From: Amycolatopsis mediterranei
Lineage (GTDB): Bacteria; Actinomycetota; Actinomycetes; Mycobacteriales; Pseudonocardiaceae
Assembly: GCF_026017845.1 (NCBI RefSeq)
Contig: NZ_CP100416.1
Span: forward strand, 8,358,221-8,422,220
Reading direction: 5' to 3'
DNA length: 64,000 nt
Shown: positions 31,701 through 40,383 of the stretch, in pieces
Numbering within the stretch: position 1 is the stretch's first letter
How the letters are laid out: every line of letters starts with the position of its first letter
Notes under the pieces: generated by a model
What the model was told of the DNA's origin: nothing
The model's input: the letters and a program-made list of their open reading frames with translations, nothing else
Database searches by the model: none
Translations under genes and position numbers: made by a program

Positions 31701-33347
31701 GTAGGTGTAGGCGTTTCCGAGCGGGTCGGAGACCTTGCTGATGTGCGTGCCGGTGTAGGTCACCGTCAGCGCCCGGCCGGCGCTGTCGGTCACCTTCGAC
31801 AGCAGTGCGCCGGCGTAGGTCAGCGCGGTCTTTTCGCCGTTGAGGTCGGCGATCGCGGTCAGGTGGCCCGCCGAGTCGAAGCGCAGGATCTGGGTGGCGT
31901 GGCGGGTGAAGGTGTACGTGCCGTCGGCGTTCTTGACCAGGGTCGCCTGGACGCGGGCGGGAGCGGTGTAGGTGCCCGAAGAGTTGGTGAACACCACCTC
32001 GGCACCGTTTTCCTGGCTGACCGTGATGGCGCCGGTGGTCGCGTTGGTGATCAGGCGGGCGCCGTAGCCGGTGTGCCAGCCGTAGCCGAGCGGCCCGTCG
32101 TCGGCAGCCATCACGGAGTTGTACGACCGGGCCCAGACGAGGCCGGGACCGCGGCCGGCTACCGACAGATCGGTGTACCTCTCGTGGAACGCCCCGGACG
32201 AGGTGTCCACCGGGTCACCGCCCGAGCCGGTGCCGGACTGCACGAGCGGGCACGGCAGGCACGGGTTGCCGTCGCCGGGAAGCTGCCGGGGCGGCACCGC
32301 GCCCGCGGCGGGGATCGTGCCGCCCGCCAGCGCGTATGCGCTGTTGTAGTTGGCGGCCACCGCGATCACCGAGGTCAGCGTGCTGACCACCACCGGCGTT
32401 TTCGCATTGGTCGTGGTGCCGTTGCCCAGCTGGCCGTTGGAGTTGCTGCCCCAGGAACGCGCCGTGCCGTCGGCACGGGTCGCGTAGGCCGAATGGCCGC
32501 CCGCGGCGATCGCGGCGATGCCGGTCAGGCCGCTGACCTGAACCGCGACGGCGCTCTGTGTGGTGCCGCCGTTGCCCAGCTGGCCGTAGGAGCCGTCACC
32601 CCAGCTCCACACCGTGCCGTCGGATTTGAGGGCGTAGCCGTCGGAAAGGCCGCCGGCGATCGCGGTCGCTCCGGTGAAGTTTTTCACCTGCACGGCGGTG
32701 CTGGTGTTGGCGGCGGTGGACCCGTTGCCGAGTTGGCCGCTGGCGTTGTCGCCCCAGGACCACACCGTGCCGTCGGACTTCACCGCGTACGCCGTTTCGG
32801 AGCCACTCGCCGCGGCGATGGCACTGACGCCGGGCAGATTCTTGACCTGGACGGGCGCGAGGCGGGTGGTCGTCGTGCCGTCACCGATCTGGCCACTTGA
32901 GTTGATGCCCCACGACCACACGGTGCCGTCCGACTTGAGCGCATAGCCGTTCCCGCCCGAGCCCGCGATCGCCGTGACGCCGGTCAGCGAGCCCACCCGC
33001 ACCGGGGTGTGGCTGTCGGCCGTGCCGCCGTTGCCGAGTTCACCGTCGTAGCCGTTGCCCCAGGCCCAAACGGTGCCGTCGGACTTGAGCGCGTAGCCCG
33101 TGAACGAGCCGCCGGCGACCGCGATCACGTTGGTCAGCGTGCCGACGCGGACCGGTGTCGAGCGGTCGGTGGTGGTGCCGTCGCCGAGACCGCCGTAGGT
33201 GTTGTAACCCCACGCCCAGGCGGTGCCGTCGGATTTGACCGCGTACCCGGTGTACAGGCCGGACGCGATCGCGGTGCTCGAGGTCAGCCCGCTGACCTGG
33301 GCCGGCGTCTTGGCGTCGATCGTGGTTCCGTTGCCCAGTTGGCCCAT
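28749..33347 (-). CDS. RCC1-repeat / RHS-repeat polymorphic toxin protein (main open frame)
   Basis: About 1,532 residues from the first ATG. Residues 1-345 hold about seven RCC1 repeats (repeating YALKSDGTVWSWG and GQLGNG units). A DUF6531-type block follows (DPVDTSSGAFHERYTDLSVA), then about 40 YD repeats of the RHS type (xxYDxxGRLTxxT), the RHS core (HADQLGSVRVLTAADGTVAN, LLYLRARYYDPATGQFLTRD, then the cleavage-associated DPIGRKDPSG) and a 140-residue variable tip starting LWTGGICFTSHLGGLV. The tip is Gly-rich and matches no toxin I recognise. RHS proteins wrap and deliver toxins to neighbouring cells. The natural start lies upstream and is interrupted; see 33348-33578. Confidence 0.8.
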   Translation of the reverse strand: MGQLGNGTTIDAKTPAQVSGLTSSTAIASGLYTGYAVKSDGTAWAWGYNTYGGLGDGTTTDRSTPVRVGTLTNVIAVAGGSFTGYALKSDGTVWAWGNGYDGELGNGGTADSHTPVRVGSLTGVTAIAGSGGNGYALKSDGTVWSWGINSSGQIGDGTTTTRLAPVQVKNLPGVSAIAAASGSETAYAVKSDGTVWSWGDNASGQLGNGSTAANTSTAVQVKNFTGATAIAGGLSDGYALKSDGTVWSWGDGSYGQLGNGGTTQSAVAVQVSGLTGIAAIAAGGHSAYATRADGTARSWGSNSNGQLGNGTTTNAKTPVVVSTLTSVIAVAANYNSAYALAGGTIPAAGAVPPRQLPGDGNPCLPCPLVQSGTGSGGDPVDTSSGAFHERYTDLSVAGRGPGLVWARSYNSVMAADDGPLGYGWHTGYGARLITNATTGAITVSQENGAEVVFTNSSGTYTAPARVQATLVKNADGTYTFTRHATQILRFDSAGHLTAIADLNGEKTALTYAGALLSKVTDSAGRALTVTYTGTHISKVSDPLGNAYTYAYDSAGNLTTVTAPDGGVTTFGYDSAHRVTSVLDPAQQSATTKHPTTNVYDAKSRVTTQTDALGRVTTFVYTGDPYSSAGGTTVVLDPAGHQTADIYQYGIRVSNVRGFGTAAAVTTNYTYDKTTLAPTETTRTTAGDPNAHRTTATYDTKGNPTAQVDGLGREVDTTYNAFNEPLTKTEPNPSSVGPARITTTYAYDSKGNLVSKSRPLYTSATASTNQTVTYRHDASTHPGDVTGAVDPLGKITTTTYDSAGNVATVTTPQGRTTTHTYDADGHRITTIAPQGAVSGADPAAYTTTFGYDTNGRPTSTSVAAPGGPLVTSQAYDLDGRLTSSTDPLGRVSHNTYDLAGELITATQPDGSTRQTTYWPDGTVKTRVDGLGKITSYGADTLGRVASVTDPLNRVTTYTYDAADAVLITTDPQNQVTTNVYDAAGQLLTTTYSDGVTPKVTRTYNAGGLAATIVDGSGTTTSAYDSLGRLTSQSVAGQTVGYGYDPAGRVTTLTYPNGKNVTRTYDGDGSLTGVSDWLGGASTFGYDGGGRLATTTVPNGITTTIGHDAPGRTTGITLANGGTTLGSLTDTWDTAGQLSSETSAGLGADRAFGYDTDGRLTTDTDTAYAYDSAGQLTSNAGTTQAYDAAGQLTGAYTFDQRGNRTVAGTTAYSYDQANRLTSYTADATAAVYGYNGDGLRTTKKVGTTTSTFAYDTVEGLPLLLADGTNFYLYGPGGTPIEQIGATSGTPTYLHADQLGSVRVLTAADGTVANTATYTAYGVRTFGTAGGTTTPFGFAGQYTDAESGLLYLRARYYDPATGQFLTRDPALPLSGSVYGYADGDPIGRKDPSGLWTGGICFTSHLGGLVFWSGQVCIQIDGHGDLGVTGTMAGGGSTPGLGAGVGLQGSNADQIKDLNGLFCTAGFSAGAPYFGGADFSWGTDSQGRPVYVGELSGGVGAEGLPFPAEVHGGVSDTWSASFSIPKVWNWLTSLFD

Positions 33348-33578
33348 CGCGTTGTAGCCCCAGGACGCGACAGTACCGGTGCCGTTGAGGGCGGTAGGAG
33401 CCGCAGGAGCCGCCGGGATGGCGGAACCGGGTTGCGGGGCGCTGCGCGATTGGTCGGCCGCTTCCCGCAGAATCGGTCTGGCCTACGCCGACGCCGGTAC
33501 GACGGCGACACTCAAGGCGGCGACAACGGCCGTCACCAGGGCACGGCGCAGCAGGAATGGGTTGACAAGACGAAACAT
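33348..33578 (-). other. Native N-terminus of the RHS gene: signal peptide followed by an in-frame TAG
   Basis: ATG 33578, with GGGGGAAG just upstream, opens the same frame as the RHS protein. Residues 1-31 are a textbook Sec signal peptide (RRALVTAVVAALSVAVVPAS, then A). Codon 32, immediately after the ASA cleavage site, is TAG (33485-33483). The frame then continues through ARPILREAADQSRSAPQPGS and ALNGTGTVASWGYNAMGQLG into the RCC1 repeats. So a single nonsense change appears to separate secretion signal and toxin. Without this segment the protein would stay in the cytoplasm. Confidence 0.75.
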
Positions 33579-33602
33579 GCACTTCCCCCAGATGAGCAGC
33601 AA

Positions 33603-33628
33603 GCTACGTTGTCGCTCCACAACGTAGC
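33603..33628. promoter_or_regulatory. Perfect inverted repeat overlapping the RHS promoter
   Basis: GCTACGTTGT and ACAACGTAGC form perfect 10-base arms around a 6-base centre. On the minus strand a TTGACA (33651-33646) lies about 17 bases before this repeat, so the repeat covers the expected -10 region of the RHS gene. A dimeric repressor site is likely; a hairpin in the leader is the alternative. Confidence 0.6.
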
Positions 33629-33738
33629 ATTGACGAACTTGCGGATGTCAATGGAGAAAAGGAAAACGAAGCACAACGCCGGGAATTTTCAGAATATGGT
33701 CGCGCCAGGACGGCAAGCTGACCGGAATCGCCTTCAGC

Positions 33739-33960
33739 GTGCCCTGCAGGATGTTCGAACCGCACTCGACAAGGGGAGGCCCAAAGGGGAACTGGGTGGT
33801 GCGGATCCCAATGTGCTCGAACTGGGCTTACGAACCAAGTGGACGTATTCGTCTGATTCAGGACGATCACGACAATCCGCACTGGCATCCGGCGCAGTCG
33901 ACGGCTGCAGGGTTGCTGGACGCGTGCGCGCAGGCAGGCGCAGCGAGTTCCACACCATGA
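33739..33960 (+). CDS. Possible small protein, uncertain
   Basis: A 73-residue frame starting with GTG (product MPCRMFEPHSTRGGPKGNWV..., ending SSTP) has a folded-protein look, and the same frame stays protein-like for about 15 codons upstream (WSRQDGKLTGIAFS) without a usable start. It may be a truncated gene. The region 33629-34210 otherwise holds nothing I can support. Confidence 0.25.
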   Translation: MPCRMFEPHSTRGGPKGNWVVRIPMCSNWAYEPSGRIRLIQDDHDNPHWHPAQSTAAGLLDACAQAGAASSTP

Positions 33961-34210
33961 GAACGAAGGAACTACCGAGTGAGCTTGAGGATGCTTAGCG
34001 CCCGTGGTCGATGGCGAACGACACGGGATCACCGCCACCGAGACCACGGCAAGAATCCCCGCCGGAATGCGGCCAGAGGCGCGAGAAAGCCGGCCGACAA
34101 TGCGACGTAACATGCCCAGTCTTGGAGACTAGTACCTCCGCGCACGACGGCCCGAATCCCGAAATAACGCTAAAGACGGCAATTCCGACGTTATTCACGA
34201 TGGCCGGCCT

Positions 34211-35206
34211 CTACCGAGACCCCGCCGGCCGCGCGGCTCCGAAAGCCTTGCCGATCGCATCGACTCTGACGGGCGTGCCGAAGTCCGGCGCGTTGATCAT
34301 CGAACTGCCGGACAGCGCGAGCCCGACATGTGTAATGCGTCCCGGACCATTTCCGAAGAAGATCAGGTCTCCCGGTTGCAGGCGATCGAGAGCGATCCGA
34401 GATCCGGCGTTGTACTGGGTTTGCGCTGTCCGCGGCAGGTCGATCCCAGCTGCGGCGTAGACCGCCTTGGTCAGGCCGGAGCAGTCGAATCCGCGGTCAC
34501 CGTTGGCGGGACCGTCACCACCCCAGACGTACGGCAAACCCAACTGATCGCAAGCGAATTCGATCGCGGCTTGGACCGTCCTGTTGGGCGCACGTACCGC
34601 GCCGCAGTTGTATTTCTGCGCTTGGTCGAGAACCTTTCGCACGTACCACTCGGCGTGGTTGTAGGCGAAGATCGCGGCGTGCAGGTCCCGGCCGTCGCGG
34701 GCGCCGGAATCGCAGAGGTAGGCCGCGGCGGCGTAGATCGCGTCGTGCGGGTTGTACCGCGAGGGCGGGTGCGCGCCGCCGGGCGGGATCGGGTGGCGGG
34801 CGACGACGCTGTCGAAGGTGGACTGCAGGAACTGCATCGGGCCGCCGGCTTTGGCGCTGTTCTCCCCGCTGTGCACGCCAGGCAGCGGGGAGCGGCCGTG
34901 GTCGGTTTCGATCTTGCCGATGGCGGCGGGGATCGACCAGTCGAGCCCGGGGCAGGTCTGGGCGGCTTGGCGGTAGAGGGCGAGGTAGTCGGGCGGGATG
35001 TCGGCCACCGCACCGTCGCCGGGAGCGGAGGCCGAGCTGGTGTCGCCGGCTCCGGTGAGCGTGGTGAGCAGAACGACGACGATCATGACGCAGATCGCGG
35101 GCGGCCCGAAGAGCAGCAACACGGCCAGGCACCCCCAGCGCCCGGGATGCTCACGGACCTGGTCCCGCGCGATCTCGGCGGCGCGCAGGGCGATCAGCGG
35201 GTTCAT
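34211..35206 (-). CDS. T4SS cell-wall hydrolase: lytic transglycosylase plus NlpC/P60 domain
   Basis: This enzyme of 331 residues has an N-terminal membrane anchor (WGCLAVLLLFGPPAICVMIV, about 24-43). It then has a transglycosylase-like domain with the catalytic Glu in AAIGKIETDHGRS, and QFLQSTFDSVVA, typical of VirB1-like proteins. The C-terminal NlpC/P60 peptidase has Cys in DRGFDCSGLTKAVY and His in RITHVGLALSGS. It opens the peptidoglycan for the conjugation channel. ATG 35206 overlaps the stop of the VirB6-like gene (ATGA). It is the last gene of the T4SS operon. Confidence 0.9.
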   Translation of the reverse strand: MNPLIALRAAEIARDQVREHPGRWGCLAVLLLFGPPAICVMIVVVLLTTLTGAGDTSSASAPGDGAVADIPPDYLALYRQAAQTCPGLDWSIPAAIGKIETDHGRSPLPGVHSGENSAKAGGPMQFLQSTFDSVVARHPIPPGGAHPPSRYNPHDAIYAAAAYLCDSGARDGRDLHAAIFAYNHAEWYVRKVLDQAQKYNCGAVRAPNRTVQAAIEFACDQLGLPYVWGGDGPANGDRGFDCSGLTKAVYAAAGIDLPRTAQTQYNAGSRIALDRLQPGDLIFFGNGPGRITHVGLALSGSSMINAPDFGTPVRVDAIGKAFGAARPAGSR

Positions 35207-37287
35207 CGTCGGTCTCCGGAGTTGCCGAGCCGGTCGCGCAACCGCTGCGCCCACGGAACGGGTGGCGGCAGTATCGCCGGCGGCAGGGGCGTCTCCGCCT
35301 GCTGCGCCGGTGGCTTCGGGAGGACCCCGCGACCGCGGGCTACGGCGGCGAGGTCGGTGCCGGTGAACTCCGGTGTCCGGCCGGTGGCCGGTGGCCTCGC
35401 CCCGGTGAGCTCGGCCTCCCGGTATGTCGAAGGGCTTGGCTTCTGCCGGTCCGTTCGGTCGCTGAGTGCGGTGAGCACGGTGGTGGCCGCGTGCCACGCC
35501 GGTACTGCGCCGGTCGCCGTACCGAGGTTGCCGGCGTAGGCGGCGGTGTAGGTCTTCGCGGCGTCGGCGCGACGCACCAACGCGGCTTTGGCGACACCGG
35601 CCTTCGCGGTGAGCGCCGTCTGCGCGCGTTGCGCGGCTTGCGGCCACGAGACCGGCGCCCCGACGGTGTACTTGAGTGCCTTCCCGCCAGCCTGCCCACC
35701 GGCGCGGCCCGCGGTGACCAGCCGCTCCTTCAGGCGTCCAACCGGCGCGAAAGTCTCCGCGAACGCCGACGTCCCGGCCTTGACCGTCCGGGCCAGCCGA
35801 TCCGGACCGGCCGGAACGATCGGTGTCGGCAACGCCTTCGGGGCACGCCGGGGTCGGCCCAGGCGTTGCAGCCGGGAGCTGACCTGGCCCCGGACACGCT
35901 GAAGGTTCGCGGCGAGGCGTTTGCGGAAGAGGAAGCCGGAGAACACGACGAGGTCGATGACGGCGAACCGGACGAGCTGCGGGCCGAGGTCGGCCAGCAT
36001 GAGCGTCCGGAGCAGCACGGTCATGACGGCGAGGAAGGCCATGCCGGCCAGGAGCTTGGCGATGGTGGTGGCGATGGAGCTGACCCGGTAGGCGAGCTGG
36101 TGCTGCATCGAGGGCACCAGCGCGGCGACCAGCGCGAGCGCGAGCAGCAGCCCTTCGAACAGCAGCAGGTACGGGGCGAGGACCTGGACGGTGTTCAGGC
36201 AGATCACCAGGATCGCGAACAGGAGCATCGCGATCGCGTACAGCCAGGCTCCGAGGGCACGGTCGCCGTCGGCGACCTCGTTGTACTTGCCGTAGTCGCC
36301 AGGGCAGCCGTCGAGCTCGCGGGCCGGGGTGCTGTCGTCCTTGCCCGACCAGGGCCCGTCGTCGAGGACCTTCTTGACCGAGTACTGGCAAGCCCCGGAA
36401 ATGCCGTTGACGCGGCTGATCGGGGTGCCGTAGTTGAGCGTCTCCCACGGAGTGACCAGCAGGTTGTCGATGAACGCCTGGCCGATCGGCGCGGCTGGGT
36501 TGCCGGTGCCGCCGGGCTGCTGGCCCATGATGACGCTGGAGACGTCGGTGCCGAGATCGCGGCTGAGCGAGAGGACACCGTCGTTTCCGATGAGGACGTC
36601 GACGGGGTGGGTGAGGATCGCGATGGCAAGGACGTTGACCGCGATGGTGGACGCGGTTTCCCGCCAAGCCCGGGTGGTCAGTCCGCGGGCGAACAGCAGT
36701 CCGAGATAGCAGGTGGCGATGAGCAGCGCGATCTCGCGCAGCTTCAGCTCGCCGATGACCGAGGTCCGCCAGATGCCCTCGAGGTCGCGGGCCGGTGTTT
36801 TGATCCAGTCGAAGACCTGGGTGGAAGAGGCCCATTCGGTGAACCAGACCGAGAACCCGACCGCGTACTTGCCGGCGGCGAAGCCGATGTTGCCCAGCCA
36901 CAGCCAGATCGCCGGCATCGGATTGTCGAGTAGCGAGGGCAGGTTCGCGAAGAGGTCGTAGTTGTGCAGGTCGCGGCCGTAGCCGTCGTCGATGCTGAAG
37001 ATGCCACCGAGGTGGACGTGGTGCCCGGGGTCGTCCTGCAGGGGCAGCGGAGGTGCGGCTGGATCAGGTTTCGGCGGTGGCGGCTGGTTGCCGGGGATCC
37101 ACAGGCAGGTCGGGTAGGGCTCGCACGGATTCTGCGTGTGTGGTGTCGTCGGTAACGGTGGCGGATTGGTGGGGTTCGGCGGTAATGGCAGTGTCTGGCC
37201 GCGCGCGGCTTGCGGCGTCAGCAGTCCGATAAGGACGACGACTGCGGAGATCGCGAGTGCGCGGGTTCCGCCGGTCCTCAGTCTCAT
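35203..37287 (-). CDS. VirB6/TrbL-like polytopic conjugation protein
   Basis: 694 residues. A signal-like N-terminus (RALAISAVVVLIGLLTPQAA) is followed by a Pro-rich external part with a few cysteines, and then by about seven membrane segments, for example IALLIATCYLGLLFARGL, LYAIAMLLFAILVICLNTV and LLLFEGLLLALALVAALV. The last 250 residues are a basic, Ala-rich cytoplasmic tail. This layout is that of VirB6/TrbL channel proteins of actinobacterial conjugation systems. The ATG at 37287 is preferred to the GTG before it because GGAGG lies five bases upstream. It lies between VirB4 and the cell-wall hydrolase. Confidence 0.75.
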   Translation of the reverse strand: MRLRTGGTRALAISAVVVLIGLLTPQAARGQTLPLPPNPTNPPPLPTTPHTQNPCEPYPTCLWIPGNQPPPPKPDPAAPPLPLQDDPGHHVHLGGIFSIDDGYGRDLHNYDLFANLPSLLDNPMPAIWLWLGNIGFAAGKYAVGFSVWFTEWASSTQVFDWIKTPARDLEGIWRTSVIGELKLREIALLIATCYLGLLFARGLTTRAWRETASTIAVNVLAIAILTHPVDVLIGNDGVLSLSRDLGTDVSSVIMGQQPGGTGNPAAPIGQAFIDNLLVTPWETLNYGTPISRVNGISGACQYSVKKVLDDGPWSGKDDSTPARELDGCPGDYGKYNEVADGDRALGAWLYAIAMLLFAILVICLNTVQVLAPYLLLFEGLLLALALVAALVPSMQHQLAYRVSSIATTIAKLLAGMAFLAVMTVLLRTLMLADLGPQLVRFAVIDLVVFSGFLFRKRLAANLQRVRGQVSSRLQRLGRPRRAPKALPTPIVPAGPDRLARTVKAGTSAFAETFAPVGRLKERLVTAGRAGGQAGGKALKYTVGAPVSWPQAAQRAQTALTAKAGVAKAALVRRADAAKTYTAAYAGNLGTATGAVPAWHAATTVLTALSDRTDRQKPSPSTYREAELTGARPPATGRTPEFTGTDLAAVARGRGVLPKPPAQQAETPLPPAILPPPVPWAQRLRDRLGNSGDRR

Positions 37288-37339
37288 CACGGCCTCCTGC
37301 CCGGGTGTCCCTGTGAGACACGGCTCCGGAGGACGACCT

Positions 37340-39919
37340 TCAATGCGCCCGATGGCCCCGCGAGACGTCAGGTGTGGTCAGGACGGCGTCCGGCAGCGTG
37401 CGGTAGGGCTGGGTCAGGACCTTGACCTTGCCGATCCGTCCACTGTGGTCACGCACGAGAAATTCGCCCGCCCGCGCGCGTCGCTCCTCCTCGCCGCCGG
37501 CGGGGTTCAGCGGTGAGAGGTCCTTGGTGACCACCTCGTGGTAGCGGGCGTCGGCGGGGTCGACGCCGAGCCAGGCCAAGCCGCTGCGGGCGAGGCCGTC
37601 GTCGCGGTGGCGGCCGAGGAACCGCACTGCGATCAGGCCGCGCAAGACGTCGTCGCCGAGGTCTTGCGGTGCGTGGGAACCGAAGGCGGCGTCGGCGCCG
37701 TGTTTGCGGCCGTCGCGGACGAACTCCAGGGCGATCTGCTGGCCTTCGGGGGTGCCGGTGACGTTGTAGGCCTCGTCGCAGATGAACTCGCCCCACCGCC
37801 CCGGACTGAAACAGATCTCCTTCGCGATCGCGGCGATGAGCAGGTGGAAGGCGCGGCCGAAGAGCTTGCGCGGCGGGATCCGGGCGGCCATCCGCTCGTT
37901 GCTCATCTCCAGCGCGCTGGGCAGCGGGATCTCGTTGGTGCAGAACACGACCATGTCCGCGCCGAACAAGTCGACCGGGGCGAGGTCGGGGTCGAAGATC
38001 GGGCGGGTGATCGGGTCGCGCCGCAGCCGCTCGAGCCGGTCCGCCAGCGCACGGGCGGCCGGGTCGCGGGCGCCGTGCTTGCGGAGTGTGTCGACAAGTC
38101 GGTTGCTGGAGGTGTCCGTGCGGCCGCTGACGTCGTCGAGGCCGCGGCCGAGAGCGTCCCGTTCGGCGGAGTTGGACTCGAGGTCGAGCCAGGAGGCGAA
38201 GAAGGTCTCGGCGATGCCGGTGCTGGATTTGCCGGCGGTGCGGAAGACCCGTAGCGGGTCGCAGGAGTGCCGTAGCTCGGCTGCGGCGGGCCGGTCGTCG
38301 AGGCTGGGGTCGATGATGTCGACGATCTGCGCGTTGCCGGGCAGCGCGGCGGCGACGGGTGCCCATTCGCGGCTGCGGGTCCGGTCGATGACGATCACCC
38401 GCCCGTCGAGCATCAACCGGACGACCGCGGCGACGTTCTTCAGGATCACCGACTTCCCGGCGCCGAGCTCGCCGATGACGGCGATCCCGCCGGAGGAGTC
38501 GTGGGTCGGTCCGTAGGTCGGGTCGAGCAGGAACGGGGTGATCGCGCCGCCGTCGATGGTCAGCCCGAACAGGGCGCCGGTGGGGTCGCCGAAGTCGGTC
38601 GCCGAGACCGGCAGCAGCATCGCGGCATCGGTGGCGAGGAGGTTCTGGCTGCACTCGCGCACCACCATCGGCGTCCGGCTCCCCGGCAGCATCGCTTGAT
38701 ACAGCTGCCGCTGCCCCCCGAGCGGGCGTTCCCAGCGATACTCGCCGCCGAGGAACGCCTGTCGCAGCGCTTTGGCGCGGGCGTCCGCGTCGCGGGCGGT
38801 GGGGCCCCAGACGCAGGCGACGACGCCGACTTCGAGGTCGATCTCGGTGGAGCTGGCGCCGAGGCGGGCGTTCTTGTGCTGGATCTCCTCCTGCGCCGAG
38901 ATCACGTCCGCCGGGACGCCGGCGGTGTCGCCGGCGTGCTCCTCGTCCTGGCTCATCAGGTCCCGGGTCCGGCGCCGGTTGGCGGCGCGGGCGTCCTCGT
39001 TCGAGCGGGCGGCGATCCGTAGCGCGTAGTCGACCCCGAAGCCGATGTCGGCCAGCCGGGCCAGGATCTCGTGCCCGGGGAAGGTGAACGCCCGCGGCAT
39101 CTCCGCCAGCACGAGGAAGGCTTGGTAGCTGGCGAGCGTGCCATCGTCGTGCGGGGTCACGCACTTGACGAACCGGCGGTTCAGCAGCCCCAGCGGTCCC
39201 CAGCCCTGTCGGTCCTCGGACGCGTCCGTCCGGCCACTTTCGTCGAACACGCAACTGCGCAGCGTCATCAGCTGGGCGCGTCCGCTCCCCCGCCGCACGG
39301 CGAGGCCGGTGTTGTGGACGGAGTTGGCGTGGTCGAGCTGGGGTTCGTTGACCCCGCGGACGGGGGCGCGGGCGAGCCACCACAGCAGTTCCGCCTCCGT
39401 CGCCGGCCGGAACGGGACCGCGCCGCCGAGCTCCTGGGCCGCGACCCGCGCCCGCTCTCGTCCAGCCGCCACCGCAGTCGCCGATGAGGGCCGGGCGGGT
39501 ATGCCGAGCAGTTCCCCGAGCGCGGCGGCCGTGGCGCGGGCCGTCGTCTGCGCGGTTTCCTTCCAGCCGTGGCCGGTGAGGGGTTTGGCGAGCCAGAAGC
39601 TGCGACCGAGTACGTCGAGGTGCTCGAGCTGGTCCCAGGCGTTGTGGACGGTCTCCGCCCAGTGAGGGTTGGCGTCCAGATCGATCCCGTCGAGGCAGCG
39701 CTGGACGATCGCGTGCGGCTGGAGCTGCTCGCACAGCGACGCGATCATCACCTCGTCCCGGAGCGACTTCATCAGCGTCACCGTGCGGTCATACAGCTCC
39801 CGCAGCTGCCGGCCGGTGGAGCGGGCGCTCTCGTGCGGCAGCACCCGCCACACCGCCCACACCGACCCGTCGACGCAGAACAGCAGGTTGCCCGCCACGT
39901 CGGTCACCGGAGACTCCAT
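37340..39919 (-). CDS. VirB4/TraC-type T4SS ATPase
   Basis: 859 residues. The C-terminal half is the motor: IAVIGELGAGKSVILKNVAA (Walker A GELGAGKS), DGRVIVIDRTRSREW, and the Walker B-like GEFICDEAYNVTG, then an arginine-rich end with IAVRFLGRHRDD. The N-terminal half has the CagE/TrbE-like region (EMPRAFTFPGHEILARLADI). VirB4 ATPases power assembly of the channel and transfer. ATG 39919 is chosen because GGGAG is five bases upstream; a GTG at 39922 would give a 4-bp overlap with the previous gene. The longer frame upstream of that is read from the neighbouring gene. Confidence 0.9.
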   Translation of the reverse strand: MESPVTDVAGNLLFCVDGSVWAVWRVLPHESARSTGRQLRELYDRTVTLMKSLRDEVMIASLCEQLQPHAIVQRCLDGIDLDANPHWAETVHNAWDQLEHLDVLGRSFWLAKPLTGHGWKETAQTTARATAAALGELLGIPARPSSATAVAAGRERARVAAQELGGAVPFRPATEAELLWWLARAPVRGVNEPQLDHANSVHNTGLAVRRGSGRAQLMTLRSCVFDESGRTDASEDRQGWGPLGLLNRRFVKCVTPHDDGTLASYQAFLVLAEMPRAFTFPGHEILARLADIGFGVDYALRIAARSNEDARAANRRRTRDLMSQDEEHAGDTAGVPADVISAQEEIQHKNARLGASSTEIDLEVGVVACVWGPTARDADARAKALRQAFLGGEYRWERPLGGQRQLYQAMLPGSRTPMVVRECSQNLLATDAAMLLPVSATDFGDPTGALFGLTIDGGAITPFLLDPTYGPTHDSSGGIAVIGELGAGKSVILKNVAAVVRLMLDGRVIVIDRTRSREWAPVAAALPGNAQIVDIIDPSLDDRPAAAELRHSCDPLRVFRTAGKSSTGIAETFFASWLDLESNSAERDALGRGLDDVSGRTDTSSNRLVDTLRKHGARDPAARALADRLERLRRDPITRPIFDPDLAPVDLFGADMVVFCTNEIPLPSALEMSNERMAARIPPRKLFGRAFHLLIAAIAKEICFSPGRWGEFICDEAYNVTGTPEGQQIALEFVRDGRKHGADAAFGSHAPQDLGDDVLRGLIAVRFLGRHRDDGLARSGLAWLGVDPADARYHEVVTKDLSPLNPAGGEEERRARAGEFLVRDHSGRIGKVKVLTQPYRTLPDAVLTTPDVSRGHRAH

Positions 39920-40383
39920 CACCGCTCCCGAGCCTGGGCCAGCACCTGCTGCAGCGACGACACCGGCACCGCCGGCTCCTCGACCTCGTCGGCCAGATGC
40001 ACGTACAGCCAGCCGCGGCTGCGCTCCGACCACGCGGGCCGGAACGGACGGCGGCCGAGCATCCCGGCCTGCGGCGCGAGCAGATGGGCTGCGAGCCCGG
40101 CGAGCCAGCTGAGCGGGGTCCGGGCCTCGATCCGGGCGCGGCGGAGGAACACCGCCGACAGGGGCAGCCCCCAGCGCGCGGGGCCGAGCCAGTCCAGCAG
40201 CGGCAGCTTCCACACCACCACCACCAGAACGAGGAACAGGGTGCCCTGGGTGACGGTGTAGGGGCCGCCGGGTAGGTAGCCGCCGTCGCGGCCGGGCATC
40301 CGTCCGAACATTCGCGGGAACCGCCGAGACCGGGTGTAGGAGCGGCCGACCAGGAGCTCGCCGCGGCTCTTCGGCGCGGTCAA
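39919..40383 (-). CDS. TcpE-like / PrgI-like conjugal transfer membrane protein
   Basis: The protein has 154 residues, with a membrane segment TQGTLFLVLVVVVWKLPLLD (about 45-64) and a possible second (LSWLAGLAAHLLAPQAG). Position directly before VirB4 and size fit TcpE/PrgI-type components of gram-positive T4SSs. The start codon is TTG at 40383, overlapping the stop of the small membrane gene (TTGA). Name given by context and topology rather than by motif. Confidence 0.65.
   Translation of the reverse strand: MTAPKSRGELLVGRSYTRSRRFPRMFGRMPGRDGGYLPGGPYTVTQGTLFLVLVVVVWKLPLLDWLGPARWGLPLSAVFLRRARIEARTPLSWLAGLAAHLLAPQAGMLGRRPFRPAWSERSRGWLYVHLADEVEEPAVPVSSLQQVLAQARER

Noticed and set aside
28749..32340. 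Regular short repeats that could suggest a CRISPR array or tandem repeat DNA
   Set aside because: The periodicity follows codons of YD and RCC1 protein repeats; spacing and sequence vary as expected for coding repeats, and no Cas genes are present.
28827..32900. A 1,357-codon open frame on the plus strand opposite the RHS gene
   Set aside because: It is an antisense shadow produced by GC-rich third positions of the RHS repeats: low-complexity Val/Gly/Arg composition, no domain, no ribosome binding site.
33483..33485. TAG in the RHS signal region read as a pyrrolysine or other recoded codon
   Set aside because: No recoding machinery or structured element is seen, and actinobacteria are not known to decode TAG as pyrrolysine. 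A mutation or error is simpler.
35207..36901. N-terminal extension of the NlpC/P60 frame giving an 896-residue protein
   Set aside because: The extension is an Arg-rich out-of-frame reading of the VirB6-like gene; the ATG at 35206 with a 4-bp overlap gives the normal family length.
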